Assembly (NCBI GenBank): GCA_003480725.1
Contig: QUJQ01000003.1
Span: forward strand, 431,082-495,081
DNA length: 64,000 bases
Origin: Clostridiaceae bacterium AM27-36LB
GTDB taxonomy: Bacteria; Bacillota; Clostridia; Lachnospirales; Lachnospiraceae
Reading direction: 5' to 3'
The notes beneath the pieces were generated by a model. The model saw only the letters and a list, made by a program, of their open reading frames with translations. It was not told the DNA's origin and did not search any database. Shown here piece after piece: positions 42,881 to 51,960 of the stretch (within the stretch, counting starts at the first letter, position 1; every line of letters begins with the position of its first letter). The translations under genes and the position numbers were made by a program.

Positions 42881-42912
42881 TATTCAGAGCCACATTCGCA
42901 TGGCTCTGAATA
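42881..42912. repeat. Hairpin repeat family, perfect short copy after purD
   Basis: TATTCAGAGCCA (42881-42892) and TGGCTCTGAATA (42901-42912) pair perfectly around CATTCGCA, with AGTTAC following. It sits between the purD stop and the start of the cohesin-like gene, possibly as a weak terminator. Confidence 0.75.
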
Positions 42913-42968
42913 GTTACATATTACCATATCTTGTATCCGCAGGAAAGTCAACAGATTTCATAAAAATT

Positions 42969-44240
42969 TCATACCTCGTCAATGGCTTTTCCAATGTCAT
43001 GACGATAATATTTGTTATCAAAATCCACCAGTTCTACTGCTTTATATGCATTGGCTCTTGCTTCTTTCAAAGTACTTCCAAGCGCTGTCACGCCAAGCAC
43101 ACGGCCGCCATTTGTCACGATCTGACCATCTTTTAACTTACTTCCTGCATGGAATACAAATTTATCCTTGCAGCCCTTGAAATGTTCAAGACCATGGATT
43201 GGGAATCCTTTTTCGTATTTTACCGGATAACCATCGGATGCCAGTACCACGCAGACTGCCGCATTGTCCTCAAACTCCAGATCAATCTGGTCAAGGGTGC
43301 CATCCACGCATGCCTCAAAGATATCCACGATATCATTTTTCATACGTGGGAGAACTACCTGCGTCTCCGGATCACCGAATCTGGCATTGTATTCCAGTAC
43401 CTTCGGTCCCTTTGGTGTCAGCATCAGTCCAAAGAAAATCACTCCTTTGAACTCTCTGCCCTCAGCTGCCATGGCATCCACAGTCTTCTGATAAATATAT
43501 TTTTTACAGAATTCGTCCACTTCATTCGTATAGAACGGGCTCGGAGAAAATGTTCCCATACCGCCGGTATTGAGTCCCTGGTCTCCATCCATGGCGCGCT
43601 TGTGATCCTGGGAAGAAGTCATGATCCTGATATTCTTTCCATCCACAAAGCTTAACACGGATACTTCGCGGCCAGTCATGAACTCTTCAATGACCATCTT
43701 GTTGCCTGCGGTACCGAACTTTTTATCCATCATAATGGACTGTACGCCCTCGCGCGCCTCTTCCAGTGTATTGCAGATCAGCACACCTTTGCCAAGTGCC
43801 AGTCCATCTGCCTTCAGTACGATAGGCATATCAGCGGTCTCCAGATACTCCAGTGCTTTCTGCGGATCGTCAAAATTCTCATAAGCTGCCGTCGGAATAT
43901 CATATTTTTTCATCAGATCTTTTGAAAATGCTTTGGATCCCTCCAGGATCGCAGCGTTCTTTCTCGGTCCAAATACGCGAAGACCTTCTGCCTCAAACGC
44001 ATCCACGATACCGCCTACCAGCGGATCATCCATACCTACGACTGTCAGATCGATCTGCTTTTCTTTTGCAAATGCGACCAGTTTGTCAAATTCCATTGCT
44101 CCGATATCCACGCACTCTGCATATTCAGAGATTCCTGCATTACCCGGCGCACAGTAGATCTTGTCTACCTTCGGACTCTGTGCCACTTTCCATGCGATGG
44201 CATGCTCTCTTCCGCCGCTTCCCACGATCAAAATCTTCAT
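42969..44240 (-). CDS. purD: Phosphoribosylamine-glycine ligase
   Basis: A 423-residue ATP-grasp GARS that joins glycine to phosphoribosylamine, step 2 of purine synthesis. ILIVGSGGREHAIAWK at the N-terminus is the signature; LKADGLALGKGVLI near 140, RFGDPETQVVLPR near 285 and the end GRVLGVTALG follow the order of the family. It is downstream of purN by 22 bp and is last in purE-purM-purN-purD. Confidence 0.96.
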   Translation of the reverse strand: MKILIVGSGGREHAIAWKVAQSPKVDKIYCAPGNAGISEYAECVDIGAMEFDKLVAFAKEKQIDLTVVGMDDPLVGGIVDAFEAEGLRVFGPRKNAAILEGSKAFSKDLMKKYDIPTAAYENFDDPQKALEYLETADMPIVLKADGLALGKGVLICNTLEEAREGVQSIMMDKKFGTAGNKMVIEEFMTGREVSVLSFVDGKNIRIMTSSQDHKRAMDGDQGLNTGGMGTFSPSPFYTNEVDEFCKKYIYQKTVDAMAAEGREFKGVIFFGLMLTPKGPKVLEYNARFGDPETQVVLPRMKNDIVDIFEACVDGTLDQIDLEFEDNAAVCVVLASDGYPVKYEKGFPIHGLEHFKGCKDKFVFHAGSKLKDGQIVTNGGRVLGVTALGSTLKEARANAYKAVELVDFDNKYYRHDIGKAIDEV

Positions 44241-44262
44241 CTGTATTTCCTCCGCGCTTGTT

Positions 44263-44889
44263 CTACTGTTCGATCAGGACTTTTCCATCCTGAACTTTTA
44301 CTTTTCCATTGGCGATCAGATCAATTGCCTTTGGCATGATCACCCACTCTGCCTGCTCCATCACTCTCTGCTGAAGACTCTTCGGTGTATCATCCGGAAG
44401 AACTTCCACTGCTTTCTGAAGAATGATCGGACCGGTATCTGTCCCTTTATCCACAAAATGTACCGTTGCACCGGTAAGTTTTACACCTCTGGCCAGTGCT
44501 CCTTCGTGGACTTTCAGTCCATAATACTCCGTTCCACAGAATGACGGGATCAGAGACGGATGGATATTGATGATCCGATTCGGGAACCTGTCAATGATCA
44601 TTTCCGGGATCACTACCAGACATCCTGCCAGCACGATCAGATCCGCTTCTGACTCCACCAGTGCCTTAAGAAGTGCTTCGTGAAATGCCTCACGGTCGGC
44701 ATAGTCCTTCGGGCTGATGCACGACGCCGGAATCCCCGCCTGCTCTGCCCGGGTCAGCGCATAGGCATTTTTATTATTGCTGATTACAGTCACGATCTTT
44801 GCATTGGTGATGGAACCAGATGCGATCCCATCCATGATCGCCTGTAGATTGGTGCCGCCTCCTGATACCAGAACTGCCAGCTTTAGCAT
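44263..44889 (-). CDS. purN: Phosphoribosylglycinamide formyltransferase
   Basis: A 208-residue formyltransferase of purine step 3, using 10-formyl-tetrahydrofolate. [16 protein letters not shown] near residue 6, the catalytic Asn-His-Asp as [13 protein letters not shown] near 104 and [13 protein letters not shown] near 139 are visible. The start overlaps the purM stop by 7 bp, so the genes are coupled. Confidence 0.95.
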   Translation of the reverse strand: MLKLAVLVSGGGTNLQAIMDGIASGSITNAKIVTVISNNKNAYALTRAEQAGIPASCISPKDYADREAFHEALLKALVESEADLIVLAGCLVVIPEMIIDRFPNRIINIHPSLIPSFCGTEYYGLKVHEGALARGVKLTGATVHFVDKGTDTGPIILQKAVEVLPDDTPKSLQQRVMEQAEWVIMPKAIDLIANGKVKVQDGKVLIEQ

Positions 44890-45914
44890 AAGGTCACACC
44901 TTTCTCGCCTGCTTCCACAGAACCTACTACATACGGCGTATCGCCTGCTGCTTTGATTGCTTCCATCGTCTTATCCACATCTGCCGGATCTACCGCAACG
45001 ATCATTCCAAGACCCATGTTAAAGGTATTATACATCATCTCTTCTGCAATATTTCCTTCTTTCTGAAGCATACGGAAGATCGGAAGTACCGGATAACTGT
45101 CTTTCTTCACGACTGCACGCACACCCTCCGGCAGCATTCTCGGAATATTCTCATAGAATCCGCCTCCGGTGATATGGCTGCATCCTTTCAGGGTCACACC
45201 TGCTTCTTTTACATTTTTCAGAGCTTTCACATAGATTCTGGTCGGACGGATCAACGCCTCTCCAAGAGTCTCACCCAGACAGTCATAATATGTATTCAGT
45301 GCTTCCGTTGTCATATGGAACACTTTTCTTACCAGAGAAAATCCATTGCTGTGTACACCGGTACTTGCGATTCCGATCAGGGTATCGCCCGGTTTGATAT
45401 TCTCTCCGGTGATCAGATCTTTTCTGTCAACTACGCCCACTGCAAATCCAGCCAGATCGTACTCATCCTCCGGCATCAGCCCCGGATGCTCTGCAGTTTC
45501 GCCACCGATCAGAGCAGCTCCGGACTGTTTACAGCCCTCTGCCACACCACTTACGATAGTTGCGATCTTCTCCGGATAATTCTTTCCGCAGGCAATATAG
45601 TCAAGGAAGAACAGCGGTTCACCGCCTGCACATGCCACATCGTTCACACACATGGCAACTGCATCAATACCGATGGTATCATGTTTATCCAGAAGAAATG
45701 CGAGCTTTACTTTGGTTCCACATCCGTCGGTTCCGGACAGCAGTACCGGATCTTCCATATCCTTAATAGCTTTCAGTGAAAATGCACCAGAGAACCCGCC
45801 AAGACCTCCCAGTACTTCCGGTCTCATCGTCCCTTTTACAAATTTTTTCATCAGTTCCACGGACTCATATCCAGCTTCAATATCCACACCTGCGTTTTTA
45901 TAATCCATAGCCAT
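44883..45914 (-). CDS. purM: Phosphoribosylaminoimidazole synthetase (AIR synthetase)
   Basis: A 343-residue PurM that closes the imidazole ring with [12 protein letters not shown] near residue 40, [13 protein letters not shown] near 60, [19 protein letters not shown] near 88 and [11 protein letters not shown] near 138 match the family. GGAGGA lies about ten bases before the ATG. It is between purE and purN in a tight operon. Confidence 0.96.
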   Translation of the reverse strand: MAMDYKNAGVDIEAGYESVELMKKFVKGTMRPEVLGGLGGFSGAFSLKAIKDMEDPVLLSGTDGCGTKVKLAFLLDKHDTIGIDAVAMCVNDVACAGGEPLFFLDYIACGKNYPEKIATIVSGVAEGCKQSGAALIGGETAEHPGLMPEDEYDLAGFAVGVVDRKDLITGENIKPGDTLIGIASTGVHSNGFSLVRKVFHMTTEALNTYYDCLGETLGEALIRPTRIYVKALKNVKEAGVTLKGCSHITGGGFYENIPRMLPEGVRAVVKKDSYPVLPIFRMLQKEGNIAEEMMYNTFNMGLGMIVAVDPADVDKTMEAIKAAGDTPYVVGSVEAGEKGVTLC

Positions 45915-45933
45915 CTTACGTCTTCCTCCCTCT

Positions 45934-46449
45934 TTATTTCATCTGTGCCTGGTAGGCTTTGTATCCAATCTCATCAAGCTTTGCAGCTTTTGCTTCCACT
46001 TCCTCTTTCATCTCCTGAGAATATACTTTCAGTCTCTCCAGAAGATCTGCGTCAGAGGTTGCCAGGATCTTTGCTGCCAGGATGCCGGCATTGGCACCGC
46101 CATTGATGGCAACGGTGGCAACTGGAATACCAGTCGGCATCTGCACAATAGAATACAGAGAATCCACGCCGCCCAGATCAGAAGTCTTCATGGGAATTCC
46201 GATCACCGGCATAGGAAAGATCGCTGCACACATGCCAGGCAGATGAGCTGCTTTTCCGGCACCTGCAATGATCACTTTGAAACCTTTTGCTTCTGCACTC
46301 TTAGCATATTCAAAGAATACATCCGGTTCCCGGTGTGCAGAGATGATCGTCATCTCAAAATCTACACCTAACTTTGCCAGTACATCTGCTGCTTTGCTCA
46401 TAACGGGCATATCTGAATCGCTGCCCATGACAATTCCTACTTTTGCCAT
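45934..46449 (-). CDS. purE: N5-carboxyaminoimidazole ribonucleotide mutase
   Basis: A 171-residue PurE of purine step 6. GSDSDMPVM near residue 9, [14 protein letters not shown] near 38 and [15 protein letters not shown] near 65 are the CAIR-binding segments. No purK lies here. It is the first gene of the purE-purM-purN-purD run and has a perfect TTGACA -35 box upstream. No purine riboswitch is recognised in the short leader. Confidence 0.95.
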   Translation of the reverse strand: MAKVGIVMGSDSDMPVMSKAADVLAKLGVDFEMTIISAHREPDVFFEYAKSAEAKGFKVIIAGAGKAAHLPGMCAAIFPMPVIGIPMKTSDLGGVDSLYSIVQMPTGIPVATVAINGGANAGILAAKILATSDADLLERLKVYSQEMKEEVEAKAAKLDEIGYKAYQAQMK

Positions 46450-46515
46450 TGCTTTTCTCCTTTTGCTTATGATAGTTATAAGTTTTTTTAATAAAACACC
46501 TGTTACTTATAAGTT

Positions 46516-46544
46516 ATCTTACCGTTACCTCTGCATCTTGTCAA
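46516..46544 (-). promoter_or_regulatory. Promoter of the purEMND operon
   Basis: Minus strand TTGACA, 17 bp, TAAGAT, just past the aminopeptidase stop. The leader of about 60 nt has repeated ACTTATAA but no riboswitch fold was recognised. Confidence 0.6.
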
Positions 46545-46547
46545 GCC

Positions 46548-48608
46548 TTACTTCCACTCATCCAGAGGTACATTCAATTCTTCTGTTCCTGGAAGTACAA
46601 ATCGTCCCTTCTGAATGATCGGGACTTTCGTTCCATCTTTTTGGATCACAGCGATCTCATCCAACTCCTCATAAGGAATTGTGATATCTGTGTGACAGTT
46701 AAAATAAGCTTTTCCCGGATCCTTACGACGAAGGGCAGAGCACTCATTTTCCTTTGCTATGATCTTCTTTCCATCCGGATTATGTGTTACCACATCTTCC
46801 TCCCAGGAATAACAGGTATCTCCTACTGCAAAATGTGGTCCGGTCTTCTCAGCGATCAGGATCGGCATCAATGCTTCAATGCCATATTTTCTGGCTGCCA
46901 CATAAGCAGTGGTATTGGTTCCGATGGCAAATTCTCCCATAGGCAGTGTATCATGATGATACAGTACATTTTCCCTGATATACCGGCGGTTCTCGTCTGT
47001 ATTTTCATAATTGCCACAGTCGTAATCTGTAACCATACCATCTGTAAAAGATAACACCAGATCTTTATAGAACAGTCCATCCAGATAGACGCCGCTCACA
47101 TGGAGAAGTCCGGTGGTTCCGGTAAGTTTCGGTGAAGTAAATACTTCTCCTACCGGAATATTCACGTCTGCCACGCAGTTCTCAAAGACCGTTTCATGAG
47201 CCGGATCCTTGACAGATGCAAGTGCCACATAAAGGTCTGTCCGGTTTTCCCCGCTTCCTGTAATGTGTACTTTTTCTCCTGTATCCAGCACATCGATCAT
47301 GCACTGCTGGATCCGCTGCCAGGTCCGATAATCCAGAGTATTAATTTTCACTGTCTCCCGGAATATCTCTTCAAATTTGTCTCCAATGTCCGGTACTGGG
47401 AAGGCAATAATGGTAAAGCTTCTCTCTTCACCTTTTATATACTCATTGGTCATCTGACCGGATTTGCTATAGAGAAGCACCTGATTCTCCTGCTGACGGT
47501 CTGCCAGCTTGTAAGCCTCCGGGCAGGCAGCCGGTTCAAACGGAGTCTCTCCAAAGATCTCCATCACAGCCGGACCTCCATGGACAGCTGCCAGTTCCTT
47601 GTACTGCTCATAGGTAGTTCTCATAACACCAAGCTTTCGCTCCACAAAGGCTTTATCCAGAAACAGTGCTGCATCACCCTTGTGATCGTAATCGTACTGG
47701 CGGTTCGGGGAAGAGCTGTAATATCCTATTTTATTAGCTTCTCTCATATTAACCCTGCTCACTGCTGCACGGTAAATGATGCTCTCAAGTCCCATTTCTT
47801 CAAAATTCTTTACCGCCTGGCGGATGATCCGCTCGAATCCCAGGCAATAACGGATATTGACGGTTCTTTTCTTCTTCAGATCCTTTTCGTTCACCTCAAA
47901 TCCGATCCGGTATCCTTCCGTAAATACAGATGCGATCCGCTCGATCTCTGCTTCCGAAAGACAGTTCAGAAATTCGCTCATGCGGATCTCCCGGTCTGTG
48001 ATATACTCGCCGAACTGATAAAGGTAGGACGGATCCGTAAGATCTGCCTTCATAATAATATCTCTTGCAAAAGACAGGGTCGGATCCAGCTGCTCCCTGA
48101 TCCGGTAACTTACCAGTACATCACTGTAATCGCTGACAAACCAGTACACATCCTGCCCAAGCTGCCGTTTTGTGGGCAGATCTCCTTCTGCAAATTCACT
48201 GTGGATCTGTAAAAACAGTTCCAGATGGATCAGAAGCTCCTCATCCCGCTTCTCAAATGCATAGACGATCATACCCCGCAGTTCCGTATATACAAAAGAG
48301 AGGACGTTTCCATATTCCTCTCCCAGCTCTGCAACTGCATAAGCCGGATTAGCATAACTTGTCTCATAAGCATTTCCGGCAATATCCTCATATAGTTTTT
48401 CGTTCCATGCTTTTAATTCATCAACTGACGCTTTTGCAAAATAATCCTCTTCAGCCAGCTCTCTCGCCCTCAGTATCAACAGGGCAAACTTCCCAGTCTT
48501 TTGAAAATAATCGCCAACGGCTCCATTGATCTCAGGATCTGCCGCAATCTGACGGATCCTCTCATATGCAAGCTGCTGGCGTTCTCTCAAAGTCTCATTC
48601 ATTTCCAT
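46548..48608 (-). CDS. Leucyl aminopeptidase-like metallopeptidase (M29-related)
   Basis: About 686 residues. The C-terminal third holds aminopeptidase T-like motifs: NIPVGEVFTSPKLTGTTG near 530, GNYENTDENRRYIRENVLYHHDTLPMGEFAIGTNT by position 585-620, and EKTGPHFAVGDTCYSWEED near 640, which carry Glu, His and Asp ligands of a two-metal site. The N-terminal 350 residues are helical and extend beyond the usual 410-residue M29 enzyme. It should release N-terminal residues from peptides in the cytoplasm. The start is uncertain among ATGs at 48620, 48608 and 48602; 48608 has GGTGA upstream. It overlaps or abuts the small membrane gene above. Confidence 0.75.
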   Translation of the reverse strand: MEMNETLRERQQLAYERIRQIAADPEINGAVGDYFQKTGKFALLILRARELAEEDYFAKASVDELKAWNEKLYEDIAGNAYETSYANPAYAVAELGEEYGNVLSFVYTELRGMIVYAFEKRDEELLIHLELFLQIHSEFAEGDLPTKRQLGQDVYWFVSDYSDVLVSYRIREQLDPTLSFARDIIMKADLTDPSYLYQFGEYITDREIRMSEFLNCLSEAEIERIASVFTEGYRIGFEVNEKDLKKKRTVNIRYCLGFERIIRQAVKNFEEMGLESIIYRAAVSRVNMREANKIGYYSSSPNRQYDYDHKGDAALFLDKAFVERKLGVMRTTYEQYKELAAVHGGPAVMEIFGETPFEPAACPEAYKLADRQQENQVLLYSKSGQMTNEYIKGEERSFTIIAFPVPDIGDKFEEIFRETVKINTLDYRTWQRIQQCMIDVLDTGEKVHITGSGENRTDLYVALASVKDPAHETVFENCVADVNIPVGEVFTSPKLTGTTGLLHVSGVYLDGLFYKDLVLSFTDGMVTDYDCGNYENTDENRRYIRENVLYHHDTLPMGEFAIGTNTTAYVAARKYGIEALMPILIAEKTGPHFAVGDTCYSWEEDVVTHNPDGKKIIAKENECSALRRKDPGKAYFNCHTDITIPYEELDEIAVIQKDGTKVPIIQKGRFVLPGTEELNVPLDEWK

Positions 48609-48613
48609 TGATG

Positions 48614-48925
48614 TCACCATCCCATTATATAAATCATCACAAATCCGACCAGAAGCAGTCCATTGATACCGATTCCAAGATCTGGAAACAGCCGGTAAGA
48701 ATCCTCTTCCCGTCTTCCAAGCACGCCGTACCATGCACCTGCGCATGCTACAAAGAATGCCAGAAGTCCCAGAACCGCCACCGCTTTTCCCGCCTGCCCG
48801 GACGTCAGATAAGCCGCCGCCAGCAGACAGAACAAGAGCCCTGCAGACACCGCTCCCAGGATCGTAGACAGAATTCCATTTCTGGAATGCTTCTTATCCG
48901 TGAATTTAATTTTTCTCTTTTTCAT
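48614..48925 (-). CDS. Small membrane protein, DUF6142-like
   Basis: A 103-residue protein with a basic N-terminus (KKRKIKFTDKKHSRNG) and three hydrophobic segments (about 20-42, 48-66, 84-102). I recall the KHSRxGI-STILG start from proteins filed as DUF6142, but that is from memory. Function is unknown. Its start overlaps the VanZ-like gene by 20 bp and its TGA lies at the start of the aminopeptidase gene, so all three are translated together. Confidence 0.65.
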   Translation of the reverse strand: MKKRKIKFTDKKHSRNGILSTILGAVSAGLLFCLLAAAYLTSGQAGKAVAVLGLLAFFVACAGAWYGVLGRREEDSYRLFPDLGIGINGLLLVGFVMIYIMGW

Positions 48926-49373
48926 GTTTTCCTCCAGATACTACCAGGCGGTGCAGTGCATAACCCAGACATCCTCCCAGAGTATTCAGCATCAGATCAT
49001 CCACATCACAGCTTCCTGCCTGCAGCACAAGCTGTGAAAGTTCGATGAACAGGCTGAGTTCCAGACTGAAAAGCGCTGTCCTCCAGAACCCTGCAGGCTT
49101 CTCCTTCAGGGCTGGAAGCAACGCTCCAAACGGCATAAAACCAACTACATTTCCTGCAAGATTCAGAAACACCCGCCATGATCCGATGGTCCCGCGATAT
49201 TTCAGATAGCGTCGAATCTCCCGAAACGGAACCAGATTATAACGGTAGTCTCCCCCTAAGATCGACCGGCCCCATTCCTCTGAGAAAAACATCAGATAGA
49301 TCAGCAGAAGAATGTACCCTGCAAAGAAGACTCTGCATAACAGCCGGACTTTTTTTCCCGTCTCCTTTTTCAA
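48906..49373 (-). CDS. VanZ-family membrane protein
   Basis: A 155-residue membrane protein with about four helices. YRYNLVPFREIRRYL near residue 43, NLAGNVVGFMPFGALLP near 72 and SLFIELSQLVLQAGSCDVDDLMLNTLGG by position 107-134 are the VanZ domain motifs. VanZ proteins are associated with low-level teicoplanin resistance but most have unknown roles. The start codon is TTG with AAGGGG about eight bases upstream; there is no ATG before the first helix. It lies in the tail of the pyr operon. Confidence 0.85.
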   Translation of the reverse strand: MKKETGKKVRLLCRVFFAGYILLLIYLMFFSEEWGRSILGGDYRYNLVPFREIRRYLKYRGTIGSWRVFLNLAGNVVGFMPFGALLPALKEKPAGFWRTALFSLELSLFIELSQLVLQAGSCDVDDLMLNTLGGCLGYALHRLVVSGGKHEKEKN

Positions 49374-49386
49374 GTCTGATCCCCTT

Positions 49387-49542
49387 TTAGAACAACAAGT
49401 CTGATTTTCCCTTGAGCAGTCTGGCTCCTCCGACGATCATCAGAATACCGGACACAATACCGGCTACCAGGACTACGATTCCCAGAGCCAGATTGCCTGC
49501 TCCAATCACAGACATTAATTTATATGTTTTTTCGTTGTTCAT
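49387..49542 (-). CDS. 51-residue single-helix membrane protein
   Basis: A short gene between pyrE and the VanZ-like gene. It encodes MNNEKTYKLMSVIGAGNLAL and then a glycine-rich hydrophobic helix (about residues 10-42), ending in a basic KGKSDLLF tail. AAGGAG lies eight bases before the ATG and the gaps to its neighbours are 22 and 13 bp, which supports it as a translated gene. The length is below most gene-calling cutoffs. No family is recognised. Confidence 0.75.
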   Translation of the reverse strand: MNNEKTYKLMSVIGAGNLALGIVVLVAGIVSGILMIVGGARLLKGKSDLLF

Positions 49543-49564
49543 GAAACTTACTCCTTTTCAGAAC

Positions 49565-50248
49565 TTACTGTTTTGCACCATACTGTTCATAGTATGCATC
49601 GATAGCAGCCTTTAATGTATCATCAATGATAACTTTTCCCTTATACGGACGGTTGTAGAGATATTCTACCACATCAGCCATGGTCACGATCGCATTAGTC
49701 TCAAATCCGTACAGATCATGTACTTCATCAAGTGCGCATTTTACACCGCCCTTTCCAACTTCCATACGGTCCAGAGATACCATAAGGCCCACGATCGTCA
49801 CATCTGCTGCACCCTTTACCTTCGGAACGGTCTCTTCCATGGATTTACCGGAAGTAGTTACATCCTCGATCATGACTACACGGTCACCGTCTTTTAATTT
49901 GCTGCCAAGGAAGCTTCCCTTGTCTGCACCGTGGTCTTTCTCCTCTTTTCTGTCTGAGCAGTAGCGGATCTCTTTTCCGTACAGCTCGCTGTATGCGATT
50001 GCAGTCACAACACTCAGCGGAATTCCCTTGTAAGCCGGTCCGAATAATACATCAAAATCATCACCATATCTGTCATGAATCGCTTTTGCGTAGTACTCGC
50101 CCAGTCTCTTCAACTGAGAACCGGTCACATAAGCTCCTGCATTCATGAAAAACGGGGATTTTCTTCCGCTTTTCAGCGTAAACTCTCCAAATTTCAGCAC
50201 ATCACTGTCTACCATAAATTCTATAAATTCCTGTTTATACTGTTCCAT
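49565..50248 (-). CDS. pyrE: Orotate phosphoribosyltransferase
   Basis: A 227-residue PRTase that makes OMP from orotate and PRPP. FGEFTLKSGRKSPFFMN near residue 20, FGPAYKGIPL near 68, RKEEKDHGADKG near 100 and the PRPP loop VMIEDVTTSGKSM near 125 are all in place. It follows pyrD by 15 bp in the pyrF-pyrK-pyrD-pyrE order. Confidence 0.96.
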   Translation of the reverse strand: MEQYKQEFIEFMVDSDVLKFGEFTLKSGRKSPFFMNAGAYVTGSQLKRLGEYYAKAIHDRYGDDFDVLFGPAYKGIPLSVVTAIAYSELYGKEIRYCSDRKEEKDHGADKGSFLGSKLKDGDRVVMIEDVTTSGKSMEETVPKVKGAADVTIVGLMVSLDRMEVGKGGVKCALDEVHDLYGFETNAIVTMADVVEYLYNRPYKGKVIIDDTLKAAIDAYYEQYGAKQ

Positions 50249-50263
50249 CTTCCTGTAACCTCC

Positions 50264-51166
50264 TTATCTCACAGCACCGATCAGGTCGCGGATATCCTCC
50301 ACCTGATACCGTCTCATATAATTCTCGATTCCTTCTGCCACTTCTTTCGCCGCATAAGGATTTGCAAAATTCGCTGTTCCTACAGATACTGCCGTGGCTC
50401 CTGCCAGAATAAACTCCAGTGCATCGTCCGCATTGGTGATACCACCCATTCCGATGATCGGGATATTTACCGCCTGGGCTGTCTGATAGACCATCCGGAC
50501 AGCCACCGGCTTCACAGCAGGACCGGACATGCCGCCGGTCTTGTTGGCAATGGCAAATGTCCTTCTATGGATATCGATCTTCATACCGGTCAGTGTATTG
50601 ATCATGGAGAGAGCATCGGCTCCACCAGCTTCTGCTGCCTTTGCCATAACAGTAATATCTGTTACATTGGGACTTAATTTCATGATCACCGGCTGTTTTG
50701 CACGTTTTTTCACCTGCTCTGTAATATGCTGCAGTGCTTTAGGATCCTGGCCAAATGCGATACCGCCTTCTTTGACGTTGGGGCAGGATACATTAATCTC
50801 CAGCATATCCACCGGCTCATCTGCCAGACGCTCCACAACCTCGCAGTAATCCTCTTCACTCTTGCCACACACATTGACAATAATCTTTGTATCATATTTT
50901 TTCAGAAACGGAATATCTCTCTTTACAAACACATCAATTCCCGGATTCTGGAGACCGATGGCATTGAGCATGCCACTTCTGGTCTCTGCGATCCTCGGAG
51001 TCGGATTGCCCGGCCACGGCACATTGGCAACTCCCTTGGTCACCACTGCACCAAGAGCTCCCAGATCGTAAAATTCACTGAATTCTGCACCGGATCCAAA
51101 GGTACCTGAAGCTGTCATAACCGGATTCTTCAGTTCCACTCCGGCAATCGTCACTTTTGTATTCAT
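50264..51166 (-). CDS. pyrD: Dihydroorotate dehydrogenase B, catalytic subunit
   Basis: A 300-residue class 1B DHODH. GVELKNPVMTASGTFGSG near residue 8, EINVSCPNVKEGG near 120 with the catalytic cysteine, SMINTLTGMKIDI near 185 and GMGGITNADDALEFILAGA near 240 fit. The partner PyrK is encoded just upstream with a TAATG overlap, so an NAD-linked PyrD/PyrK heterotetramer is expected in the cytoplasm. Confidence 0.95.
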   Translation of the reverse strand: MNTKVTIAGVELKNPVMTASGTFGSGAEFSEFYDLGALGAVVTKGVANVPWPGNPTPRIAETRSGMLNAIGLQNPGIDVFVKRDIPFLKKYDTKIIVNVCGKSEEDYCEVVERLADEPVDMLEINVSCPNVKEGGIAFGQDPKALQHITEQVKKRAKQPVIMKLSPNVTDITVMAKAAEAGGADALSMINTLTGMKIDIHRRTFAIANKTGGMSGPAVKPVAVRMVYQTAQAVNIPIIGMGGITNADDALEFILAGATAVSVGTANFANPYAAKEVAEGIENYMRRYQVEDIRDLIGAVR

Positions 51167-51939
51167 TACAGCTCCACCTCCGTACTTAAAAATACCGGTC
51201 CATCTTTGCAGACACGTTTATTGTGTACCTGAGAATGTTCATCCTTCTCTTTGGACTGACAAACACAGGCAAGACAAGCACCGATTCCACAGGCCATACG
51301 CTCTTCCATGGAAAGATAGCACTCGATTCCCTTTTCCTCTGCATAGGCTTTGATGGCACGAAGCATAGGCTTTGGCCCGCAGGCATAGATCACATCGGCT
51401 TCGATTCCCTGCTCACGAACAGCATCCAATACATTTCCCTTTGTTCCCGCACTGCCATCTTCTGTTGCCACATAAAAAGCTCCAGAAGCACCCAGCTCCT
51501 CTGTCAGGAACAGTTCATCTCTGTATCCTGCTATTGTCTGCACCTGCGTACAACCATTCGCTTTCAATGTCTTTCCCAGCTGTACCATAGGTGGCACACC
51601 GATTCCTCCACCCATAAGAAGGGGCTTTTCCCCTTTCAGTGGAAATCCATTTCCCATAGGTCCAATGATCTCCAGCTGGTCTCCTTTTGTCAGATGTGAA
51701 AATTCATCCGTTCCTTCTCCTACTACACGGTAGACCAGACGAAGCTTTCCGTTCTCTTTATCTGCTTCACAGATACTGATCGGGCGTGGAAGCATACGGC
51801 TCTTGTCCTTACTGTACACAGATACGAACTGACCTGGAACTGCCTCCTTCGCAATGCTCTCTGTCTCCAGCCAGAGACTGAAGATTCCTGAAGCGATCTC
51901 TGTCTGTTCAGCTACAACTGCAAATTCTCTGCTCTTCAT
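51166..51939 (-). CDS. pyrK: Dihydroorotate dehydrogenase electron-transfer subunit
   Basis: A 257-residue PyrK. The FAD domain shows MLPRPISICEAD near residue 48 and the NAD domain LLMGGGIGVPPMVQLGK near 105; near the C-terminus, MEERMACGIGACLACVC with a further cysteine holds the 2Fe-2S cluster. It passes electrons from PyrD to NAD+. The stop overlaps the pyrD start by one base. Confidence 0.95.
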   Translation of the reverse strand: MKSREFAVVAEQTEIASGIFSLWLETESIAKEAVPGQFVSVYSKDKSRMLPRPISICEADKENGKLRLVYRVVGEGTDEFSHLTKGDQLEIIGPMGNGFPLKGEKPLLMGGGIGVPPMVQLGKTLKANGCTQVQTIAGYRDELFLTEELGASGAFYVATEDGSAGTKGNVLDAVREQGIEADVIYACGPKPMLRAIKAYAEEKGIECYLSMEERMACGIGACLACVCQSKEKDEHSQVHNKRVCKDGPVFLSTEVEL

Positions 51940-51960
51940 ATCTGTCCTCTCTTCTGAAGT

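Noticed and set aside
46450..46515. Purine riboswitch upstream of purE
   Set aside because: The leader is about 60 nt and lacks the three-way junction with the conserved pyrimidine core.
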